The notes: generated from the letters alone by a model not told the origin. A stretch of DNA of 64,000 nucleotides from Dermatemys mawii (GCA_007922305.1 ML677373.1:17552242-17616241); one strand, 5' to 3'; counted from the first letter of the stretch, positions 1 through 13,845 are shown. Program-made: numbers and translations.

Positions 1-123
1 ACAAATGAATTGTGTATATGTTTATAGCACAATATAAGGGAAGCTCATCTAGAAAAGGGCAATAATATAGGTTTGCACTTATACGGATACATTTTTACAT
101 CTGAGAATTAAAATAGCAATTTA

Positions 124-157
124 TATAGATAGATAGATATAGATATAGATAGAAAGT
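124..157. repeat. ATAG/GATA microsatellite
   Basis: Imperfect ATAG and ATATAG units in tandem. Confidence 0.85.
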
Positions 158-366
158 AATGCCATGTAAATACTATAAATGAATTTCCATTAATCTATTT
201 GGAAATCTGAACAAATTCACCACTACATTTATTCCCTGTTTTTGAAATTTCCACCAATATTCATGAAATCAAGTTTTACTGGCACAAATGCAGACAGCAA
301 ATTTTAAACTCATGAAAAGCAAATTTTATATTCTCTTCCCATGTGCATTCACACCAAAAACTAATA

Positions 367-790
367 CTGACAGTTATGAAGTTTTTCCTAACATTCAACC
401 TAAATCTCCCTTGCTGCAATTTAAGCCCATTGCTGCTTGTCCTATCCTCAGAGGTTAAGGAGAACAATCTTTCATCCTCCTCCTTGTAACAACCTTTTAT
501 GTAATTGAAAACTTATGTCCCCCGTCATTCTTCTCTTCTCCACACTAAGCAAACCCAATTTTTCAATCTTCCCTCATAGATCATGTTTCCTAGAACTTTA
601 ATCATTTTTTGTTGGTCTCCTCTGGACTTTCTCCAATTTGCCCACATCTTTCCTGAAATGTGGTGCCCAGAACTGGACACAGTACTCCAGCTGAGGCCTA
701 ATCAGCGTGGAGTAGAGTGGAAGAATTACTTCTCGTGTCTTGATTACAACACTTCTGCTGATACATTCCATCCCATCAAAACTAACACCT
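367..790 (-). mobile_element. CR1 LINE fragment (3' part)
   Basis: The minus strand carries the end of the CR1 reverse-transcriptase frame ([18 protein letters not shown], then LEKVQRR), with further CR1 3' sequence at lower coordinates. It is 5'-truncated and broken by stops. Confidence 0.88.
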
Positions 791-1689
791 CCATGGGCGG
801 TCTCAGGAAAACAGGCCAAAGGCTGAATTTGCAGGGAAGCTGAACTAAGACGACTGGCAGGGCAGTAGAGAGGCCACTTCTTTTGCTGTATCATCTGATG
901 GTTAAGCAGAGAACTTCATTCTCCAACCCGGTCAGTCCTCACTTTGTTCAGAAGCGGCATGTATACTGTGCCAGATCTTCAGCAGGTGTGAATCAGAGTA
1001 GTTCCATAAACATCAATGGAGAAGTGCCCATTTACACCAACGGAGGATGCGGCCCACGTAAATGGACATTTTAAAATAAAAGACTAGGAGTATAAACCCA
1101 AATCATGAGGGCCTGATGAGCCATACATTTCCAAGTCAGCCCCATGGAAGGCAGCCCTGCACACAAAAGTAATAGCATTGATTCAATGTGTGTTAATGTT
1201 ACGATTTATTATCTAATCCAGGTTTGAAGTTCAGTCTTTGTTAACTTGCTACAAGCGATCGAATCTGGATAATAGAACACAGCACCTGAACAGCGGCGTA
1301 ATAGCCCCCATCCCAGGCAACCACTCTCTGGCCATAGCAGGGCTGAGATATTTAGCACCTCCCATGTCTAAGGATAGCCTTTGCTTTTTCGTACCACACT
1401 GGTATTTCATTCTCAGCTCCCAAAACACGCTCGCTGGAGGCGGCTTTGGAGTTGGTCAAATAGGAACCCAGAGAAATGCCCACTTCAGCCGAACAGATGT
1501 GATACTGCTCTGGGCTTCTGTAGGTACATCTCTGCTGGCATCACTCATTCATACAAAGCCTGCAAAGCTACTCTAACTTCCCACCCCTATGCTCCAACTG
1601 CAGTCAAATATTTTGCCCTTGTGCAGTTGCTTTTTGTACATGGCTCTCAATGCCCTTCACAGACACTGATCAATCCAGTCACACACGAT

Positions 1690-1850
1690 CCCTCTTTATC
1701 GAGCTTAAATGTTATTTCCATTTTACAAAAGAGGATGCAGACACACAGAAGTTAACAGATGCCCCCAGAGCAACAAATCTGCAGGGCAGGGTCAGGAACT
1801 GAAGGCAGAACTTCTCACTCCCATCCTTATGCTTTAAACATGACCCCATT
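1690..1850 (-). mobile_element. MIR SINE, diverged
   Basis: Reverse-oriented MIR core: CCATTTTACAAAAGAGGATG, then an AGAAGTTAACAGATGCCC-type segment and CAGGAACTGAAGGCAGAA. Confidence 0.55.
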
Positions 1851-4444
1851 GCTCTTTCCGTGAAAGTATGCTTCTGCCTGGGCACTGCTCTAGCTGGGCA
1901 CTCAGGCACAGGGCTTTAGTCGGCCAGAGAGGCTATGAACTGATCACAGCACATCCCCAAGCTTCTTGCATGGTTGACAATGCAAGTGGGAAGGTTTCTT
2001 ATCACTGTTAGTTCAGCACAACTTGTGGTTTGTTCAGCTTCAGTATCAATGGCAAGCTTAGTATTATACACAGCACAAACTGAGGTGGGACAAGCTCCAA
2101 GATGACAACATGTTACATACAACTAGAAACTGTCCAGAACTCAGTTCCAGAGCCTGATCCAGATCCAAACTCCCCTAGAGCTTGAGGAACTCTGCAGTCA
2201 ATGTTCCCATTCACATCTGTCTTAAGAAATGAGCAAGACACACAGGTTTCCCCAGAGACAGCGGGGTTTGGACCCAGTGACTGAGTTTGTCCCAGGTCTA
2301 TTTAAAAGGCTCATGAAACCACACTGCCTACATCAAGCTGAGACTGACCTATTTAACACCCAATTTTTCACCTCTCCATTGTTGAGTTAGCCTTCACACT
2401 GCATTTGTGCTTCCATTTCCACTGTCATTAGATACAGTAGTTAGTATAAGCCCCAATTCCCAAAGCAGCATGCAGGGTTTCAACAGACACAACCCAAATC
2501 AACACTCACATGAGTCCTCCCATGTGCTGCTTTGAATCTTTAGGGGTTAACATCCAACTCTAGCTCCTCTGTCTACACAAAAAAGTTACTTAAGTGCCAG
2601 GTGTTATCTCCTAGGGCAACTGTTGTGCATACAGCACAACAAAGGAAATATTCCCTTTGTTATTACAGACAAACAAAATCCTTCCTTGGCGTAACTCCAC
2701 TGAAGTCCGTGGCACTGCATCCAGTATGGGGATCTTCTCCTAACCAAAAGGATCCAGTAGCTCAATGTAACTGATGTTGCACCAGGATTTTTTAAAAAAA
2801 ATAAAAAACCCATAAACATACTCTTATTTGGATCGGCTGTAAGGGAGGAGTAGATGGTTTCTGAGAAAACTTCTGCCTCTGCGGACAGCTGCTACAGGAA
2901 CTCCCCAAGCAATAAGGCTTTGAATTCTGAAAAAAAAAGTGTTAAACTCTTTCCAAAAAGCTAATAAAACCAGCTCTTCTGTGTAATGTGAGTTACACTG
3001 CCTTTTTATTTGTTAGATTCTCACTCTTCCAGCTTACACTGTTGGGTTTTACTTCACAGGAAAGTGGAGGCAAAATGCCAGTGCAATATTTTGTAGGTCA
3101 TTTAAAACCACACATGCACAATACAACACACACACACCCCCTATACATACACATATATAGCGAGTGCATGTACTATCACACTGTAAATAAGTAAAAAATG
3201 ACCAAACCAAACCCTTAAATCTAAACACAGCTCCATTCTCCCACTCCCACTCCACTGGGAATTTTTGGCTTATTCAGACCTGAAGTCCTGGGTGTGATTT
3301 GACCCCTGCATTTTTGAGTCCTGGGCCGATCCAAACTCATAGAGAGAGGTCATAAATATCTCTCTTCACTGAACTTCTGTTGCCAAACTAGAAAGAAGCA
3401 ACTTCACGAACACCGGCCAGTAGAAGGACTACCATGCTAAATGCCAAATTAGGGTCTGATCCTAAACTCACTGAGGTCAATGGGCTTTGGTTCAGATGCT
3501 TCTAAGATATACTGAAAGCACAGAAAGAGTAATCCCATAGTACTTAAATGCATGCCTGGGATACATTTTATAATTCATTTGGTCTTTGTCTCCACCTGCT
3601 GGTATGGAGGAATAATACTCTAGCTCTTTGCATGATATTAGAGGGGAAGTATTCAGTGCTTTCTTCATTAAAAAAAATTATGCCACAGAGATCAAAGGAC
3701 TTTAACTTTGTCTGTCATAACTGTCAGATATTACAATAGCTACTATTAAAAACCCAACGTTCAGAGGTAACCAATGTCTTCCCTTACTTAGAATAAAAGA
3801 TACCATGAGGCTATAATTACAGAAGACTGGCGATTTTATGGTACGCTCTGCCAGTAAAATAGGAAGCTCCTGAAATATACGAAACTTTGTTAGGAAATTA
3901 CATTTAATTAAAAATAGTTAACAGGAGAAAGGTTTGTGGAACCTTCCTAAACCGAACTGAAAGCTGAAAACAGTCACTGCATTTGATTAAAATGATTCTC
4001 AAACAGCATCCAGCAACGGTATGAAAACACACAGAAGTCCAAGAGGCAGGTGCAACCTGCCCCAAGTGGACAATTACAGAATAATCTTTCCATAGTAGTA
4101 TCCCCTTAGTGCTCATTATCTGAGTTATGGCTGCACAGCAATAGGGGGTGTGATTAAAGCATACAGGATTTAGACACAACTGGGTATCAGTAGCAGCAGC
4201 ACCAGAGCAGTATAGGCCACACAACAGGCTCACCACCCAAGTACTGCAGGTACCCAGGCTCCCTGGTGTTCTGGTACTCTGGTGGCTAGCCTGGGCTGCA
4301 GCAGCTTCATTGCCACTGGTACCAGAGTGAGCCAGATTAAAACTCACTCAAGTATGCGTATACATGCCGCAGTCAAACCTTTTATTGCAGCATAAACATA
4401 CATTTAGTGGTTGGCTTATGCTCTAGAGAATGAGTAGTAATATC

Positions 4445-4600
4445 CTCAACTTCTTTTAATGTAATTCAATGTAACGATGGAGGTCTCATTAACCAGATAA
4501 AATGTCTAATTCTCTTTTGAATCCTGCTAAGACCCTTGCTTCTATGACATCTTGTGGCAATGAGTTCCACAAGTTAATTAAGTGCACATAAAAACATTCA
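4445..4600 (-). mobile_element. CR1 LINE fragment
   Basis: Contains the CR1 3' signature around ACATCTTGTGGCAATGAGTT and following bases, the same stretch seen at about 60450-60480. It is short and diverged. Confidence 0.75.
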
Positions 4601-5536
4601 TAAAGCTCAATCTGTCTGACTGAAAAAAATCTGATTTTCCAGCCAAAATTTTGGCTGGATGCTTTTCCAGATCTGAAATTTGTACAGCCATAAAAATAGG
4701 AAAGTTTGTGTAATTACAGCAACCTTAAAAGTATATACTTTTAAAAATTCATTCAGCAAACAGAACTGAGATTCAGCTCCTAAAGCTAAAAAAAACATTT
4801 CTCCCAGCAGATTCAGGCTCTTCAATACATGAAACTATTCCTGGCCACCACCAGTGACCTCTGAAGCTCTTTCTACCATAACTGCGCAGCAAACAGAATT
4901 TTCATAATATCAATATTGACAATGAAAAATTGCTACATGGTTCCTACTTCTACCATTATTGTTCTTAACAGCGTTTTACCAAATTAAGTGTTTGCACAGG
5001 TTCATTTTAGACACAAGATATGAACTGACAGCACACTGGTGTGGTGCTAATTCCAAAGCTGGCATTAGCAGCAGAGGTCGGGACAACTTTCAAAGATCTG
5101 GTCCAGATCTGAATGATCCCAAAGCATGTGGCTGTTTTGATGGAAGACTGCTAACTAAAGACTGCTAACTAAAATCCACTTGCAATAGTCCTTCTGGAAA
5201 CCAGCTTTTGTGAGGATGAAAAGTGCCTAGTGAGAAGTATTAGCCTGCCATTATCATTAAAGGTGATGATGCAATCAGATGTTAGGGTTGGCATTACCAT
5301 TGAATGACGAATTAAAGTACTCTCCATCACACAGACTGGAAATAACCTAAAGGGGTACAAAACTTTTTAATAGAGCCAGCATTGCCTGAAGATATTTATT
5401 AGGGCAATTCTTAAAGAGGATGTATTCTGTCTTCCCACAGAAGAACTGGGAATTGGATATTAGTGTAGTAAGCCCTAAGCATCCATAGCCTTGAACGTTA
5501 ATAAAAGTAGTAGCAGCACTCGTGATCCAAAATCAT

Positions 5537-5650
5537 ATTAAGAACACAGGATTTGCCATGCTGTATCAGACCTTTGTTACATCAGATCTCTCTTATCCCA
5601 ATAGGAGTGGATAGTACCTAATGCTTCAAAAGGGTGGTACACAGGTAAAA
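5537..5650 (-). mobile_element. CR1 LINE 3' end, diverged
   Basis: Resembles the CR1 3' terminus also seen at 60235, with the order AAGAACA-GG-TTGCCAT-CTG-TCAGACC. Heavily mutated. Confidence 0.5.
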
Positions 5651-5699
5651 CACTTTGCATTTCTAGCCAATTAAAAGACACCGCACAGGATGGTGAAAT

Positions 5700-5914
5700 T
5701 CTCTCCTGAATCATACATGGAGATACACCTCTCTCATAGAAGTGGAAAGACTTTAAAAAGTCAACAGGTCCAGTCCCCTGCCTACGCTAGCAGGACCAAC
5801 TACCATCCCCTGACAGATTTTTTGCCCCAGATCCCTAACTGGCCCCCTCAAGGATTGAACTCACAGCTCTGGGTTTAGCAGGCCATTGCTCAAACCATTG
5901 AGCTACCCTTCCTC
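5700..5914 (-). mobile_element. tRNA-derived SINE, turtle Cry type
   Basis: Read on the minus strand it starts GGTAGCTCAATGGTTTGAGC (pol III box A) with box B GTTCAATCC about 45 bases later, followed by the GGGGCCA-TTAGGGATCTGGGGC body and a 3' tail ending near CATGGAGATACACC. This is the layout of the tRNA-derived Cry SINEs of hidden-necked turtles, and is the main reason for naming the host group. The subfamily is not determined. Confidence 0.8.
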
Positions 5915-6642
5915 CTATGGCCTTGAGCATCTACTCTGGAAACCTTGCTCTGTAAGATGCTGAATACACTCCACTCTCACAGAAATGGGCTCTATTAACC
6001 ACACATTTGGGTTCTAAGATTAGCCTGAGTTGCCCAAAAAAAAAAAAAAAAAAAAGTCAGCTACAGCCTGTGACTCTTGGGGTATTGTCTGGCTTCAAAG
6101 TGGTTCTTCATAATCTCCATTTGCAAAATCCTGGCATACAATACATGGGAGATGCATTTAAGGGCAACAAGAAACTAAAGGCTCTTTTGGGAACTAATCC
6201 TGCCACCACCAAAGTAATGAGAAAATTCCAGTTGATTTGGGAGTAAACCAAGCTTTTACAGGCATCATTTGCCCCAAATGTCATTGAATACCAGCCATTC
6301 CACATGATCCACATTGCTCTGGATAGCTCTGACTTCAGACGTAATTGCCTATTGCCAGGAGAAAAATCCTAGCTTCACGCAGCTTTTGTTTAAGCATCTC
6401 CTGCAGAGTTTTGGAGTTGATGGGAAGAGGTCAAATTTGCCAGGAATTTCTACAGTAAGTCTAGCATGCTGGTGAAGCAGTAGCACCTCCTGGCCATAAC
6501 TGTAATGCTAGCATATGGTCTCATAGACTCTGCCCATTTTGACAGACTCTTTGGTGTCTGGAAGATTCTTAAACTCATGGGTTTTCAAAGTGAGCCAATG
6601 ACGGTCAGATTTATGAACAAAAGTACACGTACCTCTATAGTA

Positions 6643-6860
6643 CCTTCCAGCCAAGGCTTTCAAAGCTCTTTACAGATTTTAATTAAGTAAAATACCCCAC
6701 AGAGATGTGTGGCTTATTACTCTCAATGTTTCAGAGATCTGTAAACTGAGGTAGAGTGTTAAAGCGATCTACCCAAGGCCACAAAAGTGGCAGAGCTTGG
6801 TAGAGAACCAGGAGCCCTGACTCCCAAATGCTTTGCTCTAAACACTACACCACAGCATCT
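6643..6860 (-). mobile_element. MIR SINE
   Basis: Reverse-oriented MIR: CTGTAAACTGAGGTAGAG, ACCCAAGGCCACAAAAGTGG and CTCTAAACACTACACCACAG in the usual order. Confidence 0.75.
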
Positions 6861-7604
6861 CTCTCAAGCGACAGCCAAACTCTGAATATAGCTGGGCTTG
6901 CAATAATAAACCAGGTTCTCTGCTCCCTTTGAAACACTGGTGCAGAACAGGAGCTGAGGATGCCCAAGTCATCCCCACATTCTGGCCCCAGAAAAGCGGA
7001 TGGGGAAAGTCTGTAGTCAGAGTTCACTATGCTCTGACTGTGCTCAGCTAGTGGATAGCTCCTTTGGAACTGACACCAGCAGGCACAGTTTAGAGCCATC
7101 ATCAGGCTGCTCTAAACTCTGCAAGAATCAGGGCTGCGGTAAAACTGGCTATCTGCAAGGCCTCAAACACAGCGGGGAGTTTTAGCTCAGGACTTCTATA
7201 TTCCATCCTAGCTCCCCACCCTGCAAACCCACACACATGCAAGTTAAATCTTATTCACAAGGAGCAGTCCCACTAAACCTAGACCCCATTAGGGGAAGGT
7301 TCGAAACCTCATTCTTCTCCTCATCTGTTACACATAGAATATTTTCAAACTCAGTTTGATTTTGTTCATTAATTTTACTGCAGGTTTCTAAAGCAGTCTC
7401 AATCCCTGCTGATTACCCCTTCAGTGAAGCTAATCAGGTGTTCATTTTGAAAAATCATATTTCTTTGGTGGTAACTTCCTCTAGCTTCTCAAAGCTGTGA
7501 TCATCTTCCAATGTTGATTGTTCCTGTTTCACATTCAGGACCCAGGAGATAACCCAGGAATACAAACTGGCTAGCTAGCTACTTAGATGGCCCTCCCCAC
7601 AATA

Positions 7605-7803
7605 ATATCTGAACATTTCACAATCATGAATAAAATTATCCTCACAATAGCCAAGAGATAGTACAGTATTAACCCCATTATACAGAGGGGAAATTGACGC
7701 ATGAGATAAATTATATGACTTGCCCAAAGTCACTGAGGAAATCTGTTTCCAAGCTGAGAATCAAACCAAGGTCTCCAGAGACCCTATTCTTTAGGCTGTG
7801 CTG
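7605..7803 (-). mobile_element. MIR SINE
   Basis: Reverse-oriented MIR with CCATTATACAGAGGGGAAAT, CTTGCCCAAAGTCACTGAGG and an ATCAAACCAAGGTCTCC segment. Confidence 0.75.
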
Positions 7804-9466
7804 GAACATTAATGAACAGTCAAAGCCAACAACAGCCTCTAAACTCTTGGAGCTCTCTTGGTGTTAAATCCTTAGCCATCAATTCCATGGCCCCACGGTG
7901 CTTGATTTTGTCTTGTTTCACAGGTGATGCCATCCCTATCTGTATGCTCAACTACAGGAAACTCAGACATCTCCATCTGAAGAATGAAATAACGACACAG
8001 CTGCATTTTCTTTCAACAAGTCTGCAATGAACGCTAGTATCTAAGCTTACTGAGTGCACTTGCGCATTACAAGACAGTCAAGAAAAGAGTAGCCTCTCCT
8101 TTAGAACAGGTTAGCCAAATCTGGAGTGTACAAGCTATTCTGCCTAGGTTTTTTTAAATAGACTCTTAATGGATTCCTGTATGTCACAACACTACAAACT
8201 TCATAAAACTTAGTCTGAATATTTAAGATAATACAACCAAAATTAAAACAAATTTAATCTCCCCATTCTTAATAAAAAGAGCCTGATGGACAAGGTAATT
8301 AGTATATAATGTTGCTTAACAGAAAAAGATTTCAAATGAATGTGTCATTTAACAGCCTTACAGCCCTCCACGTTCTGTCAGAAGATATTAAGAAAGGGAT
8401 AGCTCTCCTGTGAAATCAGGCAATGTAACAGAAAAAATAATAGGGTTGAGCATTGCAAAATGAGTGTTCCTGAACATACGCATTAAAACTGCTTCAGCAG
8501 GAATTTTAATAAAAGAAGCTGTGGTGCTAATTACATTGTCCCCAAAGTGTTCAAAAATAGACAGCATTGAGAATTTGCCCAGAACTTTACCAAGACAATA
8601 GCAAGAACCAGACAGACAAGCAGCAGCTTCAGTACTACCAAGCAGAAGAATGAAGATATCACTAGGATGGTTTCTATGGTGAGGTATCTGGATCCTGTGT
8701 TCCTATCCCAAATGTAAAAGATCCAATATAAGCAGGACAAAATGACAGCTAAACTTGGATCTCACTAGGGTATCCATGCTTTATATTTAGAGAAAGATCT
8801 GGCCAACTGAACATCAAATAGTTGTTCCTAGATTGCAGTAGCCAGGAACTGGTGCCAAGAGCCAAGTAGTAGAAATATGGAATAGCCAAGAACGAAGAGG
8901 CCTCCCTGTTAATATTAGACCACTGAGGATACTTGATAAGACATGAGGGGAAAAACAGATGGTACATACAGCTTTAAAATAGTGCTGGACAGTGAAATGG
9001 AACAGGGGAGCATGCTCCAAAGGGTGAGCATGGGAAAATGGGCTAAAAATAAAACTCTCTCATATCAACATAATGTCTAAGGTAACATCCTGAAAACAGG
9101 TGCAGAACAAAAAGTTACTGTTGAATAGTCCAATTTCAAGCTGCAAAGCAAGATCTCTCTGATTAATTTCAAGACTTGGATGAATCAGACAGGAGATAAA
9201 CTAGCACATAAATACACTGTACCTGTACCATAACTCTCTCTAAGGAGAGCCTCTGAGAAGCCCCCCCATATTTTCCCACTTCAACACCCCCCGCCCCCAG
9301 TGTGGCATTGCCTCCATCAGTCTTCCAGACATAGAAAACTGGATGGGGCCTCCCTTCGGAGATCATCCACGCAGCTCCCCATTCAGCCAGAAGGGGTGCC
9401 GCAGAGCAACACACAGCTTTTGTAGTCTCTCCTGGCTTAAGAAACAGGAAACCAGCGCGAGAATCA

Positions 9467-10133
9467 GGGCATGGTTACACTTACAGCTGAATAGTGGTTT
9501 TGGTTATACCTGTCCTCGTATACAGCTGTAGGGATAGCGCTATAGCATGTCCACACTGAGACCCGCCAGCAGTAGAACGTGGCCACACTTCCGGCACTTG
9601 CAGCAGCACAGGAGTGGTGCATTATGGGCAGCTATCCCAGCATTCAGCTGGGTGCAACGTGCTTTTCAAACGAGGGGGATGGTGTTGTGTGTATGCGGAG
9701 GGAGAGAGTTTGTCCTTCTGAGAGCCTGTCAGTAAGTGTCCTTTGACAGAGAAGACGAGCAGGCTTTGTATTTCACACAGGCTCCCTCCGTAAACATTTG
9801 CATTGCTTATCTGCCGAGTTAAGAGAGAAACTCTGAAAACATATTTCCGCATTCCTCCAGCTGAGTTCAAAAGAAAGGGAAGAGACGTCAATTGCCTTAA
9901 ATGGCTCCAGGCATCTCAAGAAATCACTTGTAGTGCAGTGAATGTCCACATTCACGCAGTAGCCCTACAGCGGGAGCGCTACAGCCCTTATTCCCCGTGC
10001 GGAGGTGGATTACCAGTAGCACTATAAACTCAGACTTATAGCGCTCTACGTGCCTCGCCAGTGTGGACGGGTAGGAGGTTATAGCGCTCCTGGTGACTTT
10101 GTAGCGTTATAAAGTGCCAGTATAACCAAGGCC
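9467..10133 (+). mobile_element. PIF/Harbinger-like non-autonomous element, copy 1
   Basis: 667 bases bounded by GGGCATGGTTACACT and AGTATAACCAAGGCC, with a 3-base target duplication TCA on both sides (9464-9466 and 10134-10136). It contains several AGCGCTATA-type motifs near both ends. A second copy is at 41827-42512. Both keep an open frame of the same length in the middle (9803-10027). The superfamily is inferred from the 3-base duplication. Confidence 0.75.
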
Positions 10134-12704
10134 TCAGTTTTGGCTCTTCTTCGAGTGATGGTCCCTATTGTATTCCACTGGGCTGGTGTTCTCACATATA
10201 CCAGTGGCCTGTGCTCTCCAATGCCATGCTAAAGCCTCCACATTTATTTGACAAAGTTTGCAGAATTTTAAAATATTGTGCGCTGATTTTTTATTTTTTT
10301 TTGGCACAGAATGTCCTCAGGAGTAAAATGGATGGGAGACATCCTAGACACTCCCCATTAACTCTGCTGATAATTTACCCCTGTATGTAATTAAAAGCAT
10401 CATCATTGAAGCCAGAATGCTCAGAAGATACAAGAGAAGCAGAGACATGTTGTATTATTTCCTTCTATAGGGGCACGATGCACTTTAAAGACCATGAGGA
10501 TTGTCCCCCAAATGAATGTACCAGACCTGAGCACCACTGACTTGTGGGGGTGCTGCAATCTGAACCCCAACCCAGATCTGAATTGCACAGCTCATCCATA
10601 TTTAACCGGTCAAACCGAACACCCTAAGCAATCTCCTAGACGGAGGGTCAAAGAACAAATCCAAATTGTGGCCTAGGCTGATATTCAGGCAGGCAAAGTC
10701 CCTGCCCCAAATAGTTTACAATATAACCTTGCAGACTTTACTTATAGGACCAATCCCATTGAATACAATAGGACTGTACTGGCAAGTAAGAACAACAGGA
10801 TCAGGGCCTAATCAGACAGGTTCAGTATAAGTGATTCAGAAATACAGGTGCAGAATGCATCAGAGAGCAGGTGAGCACTGGATAGCTAGACAGAAGGAGA
10901 GTGTTGAGGGTTTTGAAGGTCTGTAGGCACAAGGATAGGAAAAAGTCTGTTACAAGAATGGGGAAGCTGGCCTACAGAAGGCATTACATCAAAAGCAAAA
11001 GAAGACTGGTATGATAGTGAATCTGATAAAGAATGTAGTTGGGAAAAGGTCAGTGGCTTGTGGATTAGCACTGTGGATATTTGTGGGCTCTAGGTAGGAG
11101 CATTTTTTTGGCATTAGCACCTGTACAACCCAAGATGGGAGAGGCAGCTTCAAGTGTGATATACAGAAATATCCACACCCTGAAGCAAAACTCATCAGCT
11201 TTCCTAGGGCCTTTTTCTACTAAGAGCAGAAGAGCATTTTCTTCCCTTATTTACTGGCCAATTCTTCAGGGGCACTGTATAACAAGTGCAATGCTTATTG
11301 ACAAGGATTATTTATCTGCATTTCCTCCTAACTTGACTTTCAGGACACTGCTAAAGACTGCCATCTTGTGGTAAACTCCCATAACAGCAGGTTTCCTGGC
11401 AGATGAAAAAAAAGAGTCCTAATAAGCACATTAGACTTCCTTAGGCCCAAGACAGATCAGGGCCAGCACAGTGTCCTCCCCTCCCACATGGAAAACCAAT
11501 AAGGCTCCTCGTGGGCACACAGGTTTGCCTGACCAGACTGACTGCAGGATCAAGACACTACGTAAGACATTGCTTTAAAAAAAGATCTCTATTGCACAGT
11601 TCCTAACAACATTTTCTTTGAGCTGATTATAAACTGCTTATTTATAGACTTAATTTGTTTATAAAGTAAGGGCTTTCAAAATTTTAAACCAAGAGGTAAA
11701 GAAAAAGTCCCCCCACTGCAGGAAATACTGGAAGAAGTTCCCTGGCCTGAGTTATGCAGGAGGCAAAGTTAGCTGATCATTGTGTGGTCTCTCCTGATCT
11801 TTAAAATGTATGACATTTAGAGGATGTAGGAGTGCAGATCCTTAGCTGATATAAATGTAAGTCAACTGCTGTAACAATTGACACCAGCTGAGGCTCTGTC
11901 CCAGGATGTTCAAGGGGAGCTCTGTTCACTATCAAAGTTAATTAGCAGAGCTGTGCACTGGAGAGTACACTTTGTAGCTTTTCTTGGTAGGTCACATACT
12001 TTCCCCTGCCACCCTAAGAACCTGTGCTATGAGCAACTGGTAATTCCGGGTACAACCTGCTCCCCATCAATGTCATTCCGTAAAATGTTACTCGCTCAGG
12101 GGTGTATGTTTGCAATGCAGATCCCCCAGAGGGTTGAGAATTGCAAGTTTGCAACAGTTTCCTTTCCTTGCTCCTGGATATAGGAACTTACCCATCAGCT
12201 TCACAGATAGTGACATTGTGACCCTGGGATTTAAAATGGAGTCCTTGGAAGCAGCAGATGGCCAAGATGGGTTGCTGCCATCAGCATCTCCCCACCAGCC
12301 TGCAAAATTATTGACATGCTTCTGTTGATGGAGGAGGCACTTTCTCAGACTGAGATCCCAGGCACACAGTTTCAATGGTATGACCACATAATAGACTGCC
12401 AGGCAACACTATTTTAATTAAGAATCACTATATTTTTTAAGAGTTGTGCAAGTAAGTTATCTGGATTGTGTGTCACATAATAGCAAGGAATCCCTGTCAA
12501 AACCTCCTCCATACCTTAGATGCTGCACATAGTCAACAGAAAGCATGAAGAACACTTTCCTTAATTACTTGCTCCTGCAAATCATTCCCCTGGAGGAATC
12601 AAACGAAATTGCAGAAGACAAGTTTTATTTTCTTTGTTGATGTGTTCCAAAAAAAGTTAACACTCCTTCTTAATATACCATCTAGCTCTTAAACAGCATA
12701 TTTT

Positions 12705-12880
12705 AGCTACAGATCTCAAAGCACTTTATAAAAAAATCATCATTATCCCCATTGTACAGATGGGGAAACTGAGGAATAGGGAGATGACTTTCCCGAGGTC
12801 ACACAGCAAAGCATTGGTAGAGTCATGATTGAATCCAGGTCTCCTAACTTGCATTTCAGTATTTTCTGTTAGGCTTCAAT
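12705..12880 (-). mobile_element. MIR SINE, well kept
   Basis: Contains CCATTGTACAGATGGGGAAA, then GGTCACACAGCAAAGCATTG and GAATCCAGGTCTCCTAACTT, all close to the MIR consensus. Confidence 0.85.
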
Positions 12881-13732
12881 GTTAACCCATGTAAAGCCAC
12901 ATGTGTTAAATTGCAGCACAGAACTTCCTGCCCTTTGGATGATGCGTTCCCCAGCAAATAATTCAGGGGGATCTAGCTAAGTCACATAAGGAAGTTTAAC
13001 TTAGCAAGCTTTCAAAATTGGCTTGCATAGTATCAATGCGCTTCTTCTCTTGGGGAAAATATTGATGACCCAGATTTGCATGCGCGGAGGAGGTGGCGAG
13101 ATGACATCACAACTACCAAGATGACCCTTATGCCCAGTGGCTTGAATGGGACTCCATGCAGACATTTCTTGAGTTGTTAGCTCATGTGCTACCCTATGGT
13201 GATATTTTAATTAAGAGGAATTCTTACTTATTATTTACAATGACATGTTCATGTCCGTAGAAGAGATGGGTTCAAATGCAAGATTGATATTGGGACTTTG
13301 AAGACTCTACAGTCCAGAGATGGTTGGAACTAGGAGATTTGGACTTAAGCCCATTAAGACAGAAGTCTTTTGAGAATCTGCATTTGGATTTCAAATCCCA
13401 TTGAAGTTGGGGGAGGGGAGGGGAGAGAGGGGTATTCAGATCAGAAGTTCTACATTAGGCCCCTCTCTAAAGAGCAGGGTTCAAGATGAACATATCCCAA
13501 AAGCAAGTAAATACATTTCTGTAGTACAAGGCTCATGGTTTAAGATAATTTTAAAACTATTAGTAAACGGAAATCTATCATAACTTCCAGTCACTTAAAG
13601 TGTGGACAGTCAACAAGCCATACATTCACCATTTCAAGCCAAGTTTTCCCTCACATAAAATGGCAGTCAAGGAAGATACACCTGGTTCCAATTAAAAGCA
13701 TAGCAGTATAAAAGCTCCTATTTACAAGAAGA

Positions 13733-13845
13733 GTTATTTCAGAATAGCTATTTCTGATTAAATCCATGTGTGGATGCTCTTATTCCAGAATAAGAGCATC
13801 CAAACACAGAAATAATCAGGAATCGTTAATTCATTGTAAATTCAC
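13733..13845. repeat. Near-perfect palindrome, foldback MITE-like
   Basis: The core GGATGCTCTTATTC (13772-13785) is followed after 2 bases by its exact complement (13788-13801). Weaker symmetry continues outward (TGATTAAATCCATGTG against AAACACAGAAATAATCA). The strand can fold into a long hairpin. Flanking duplications were not found. Confidence 0.7.

Noticed and set aside
3904..4347. 147-codon minus-strand frame
   Set aside because: No domain, coiled coil or membrane pattern and no splice context; the segment looks like a worn dispersed repeat.
8531..8764. Hydrophobic minus-strand frame (about 78 codons)
   Set aside because: It has a hydrophobic stretch, but no ATG near its start, a stop just upstream and no acceptor that I could support.
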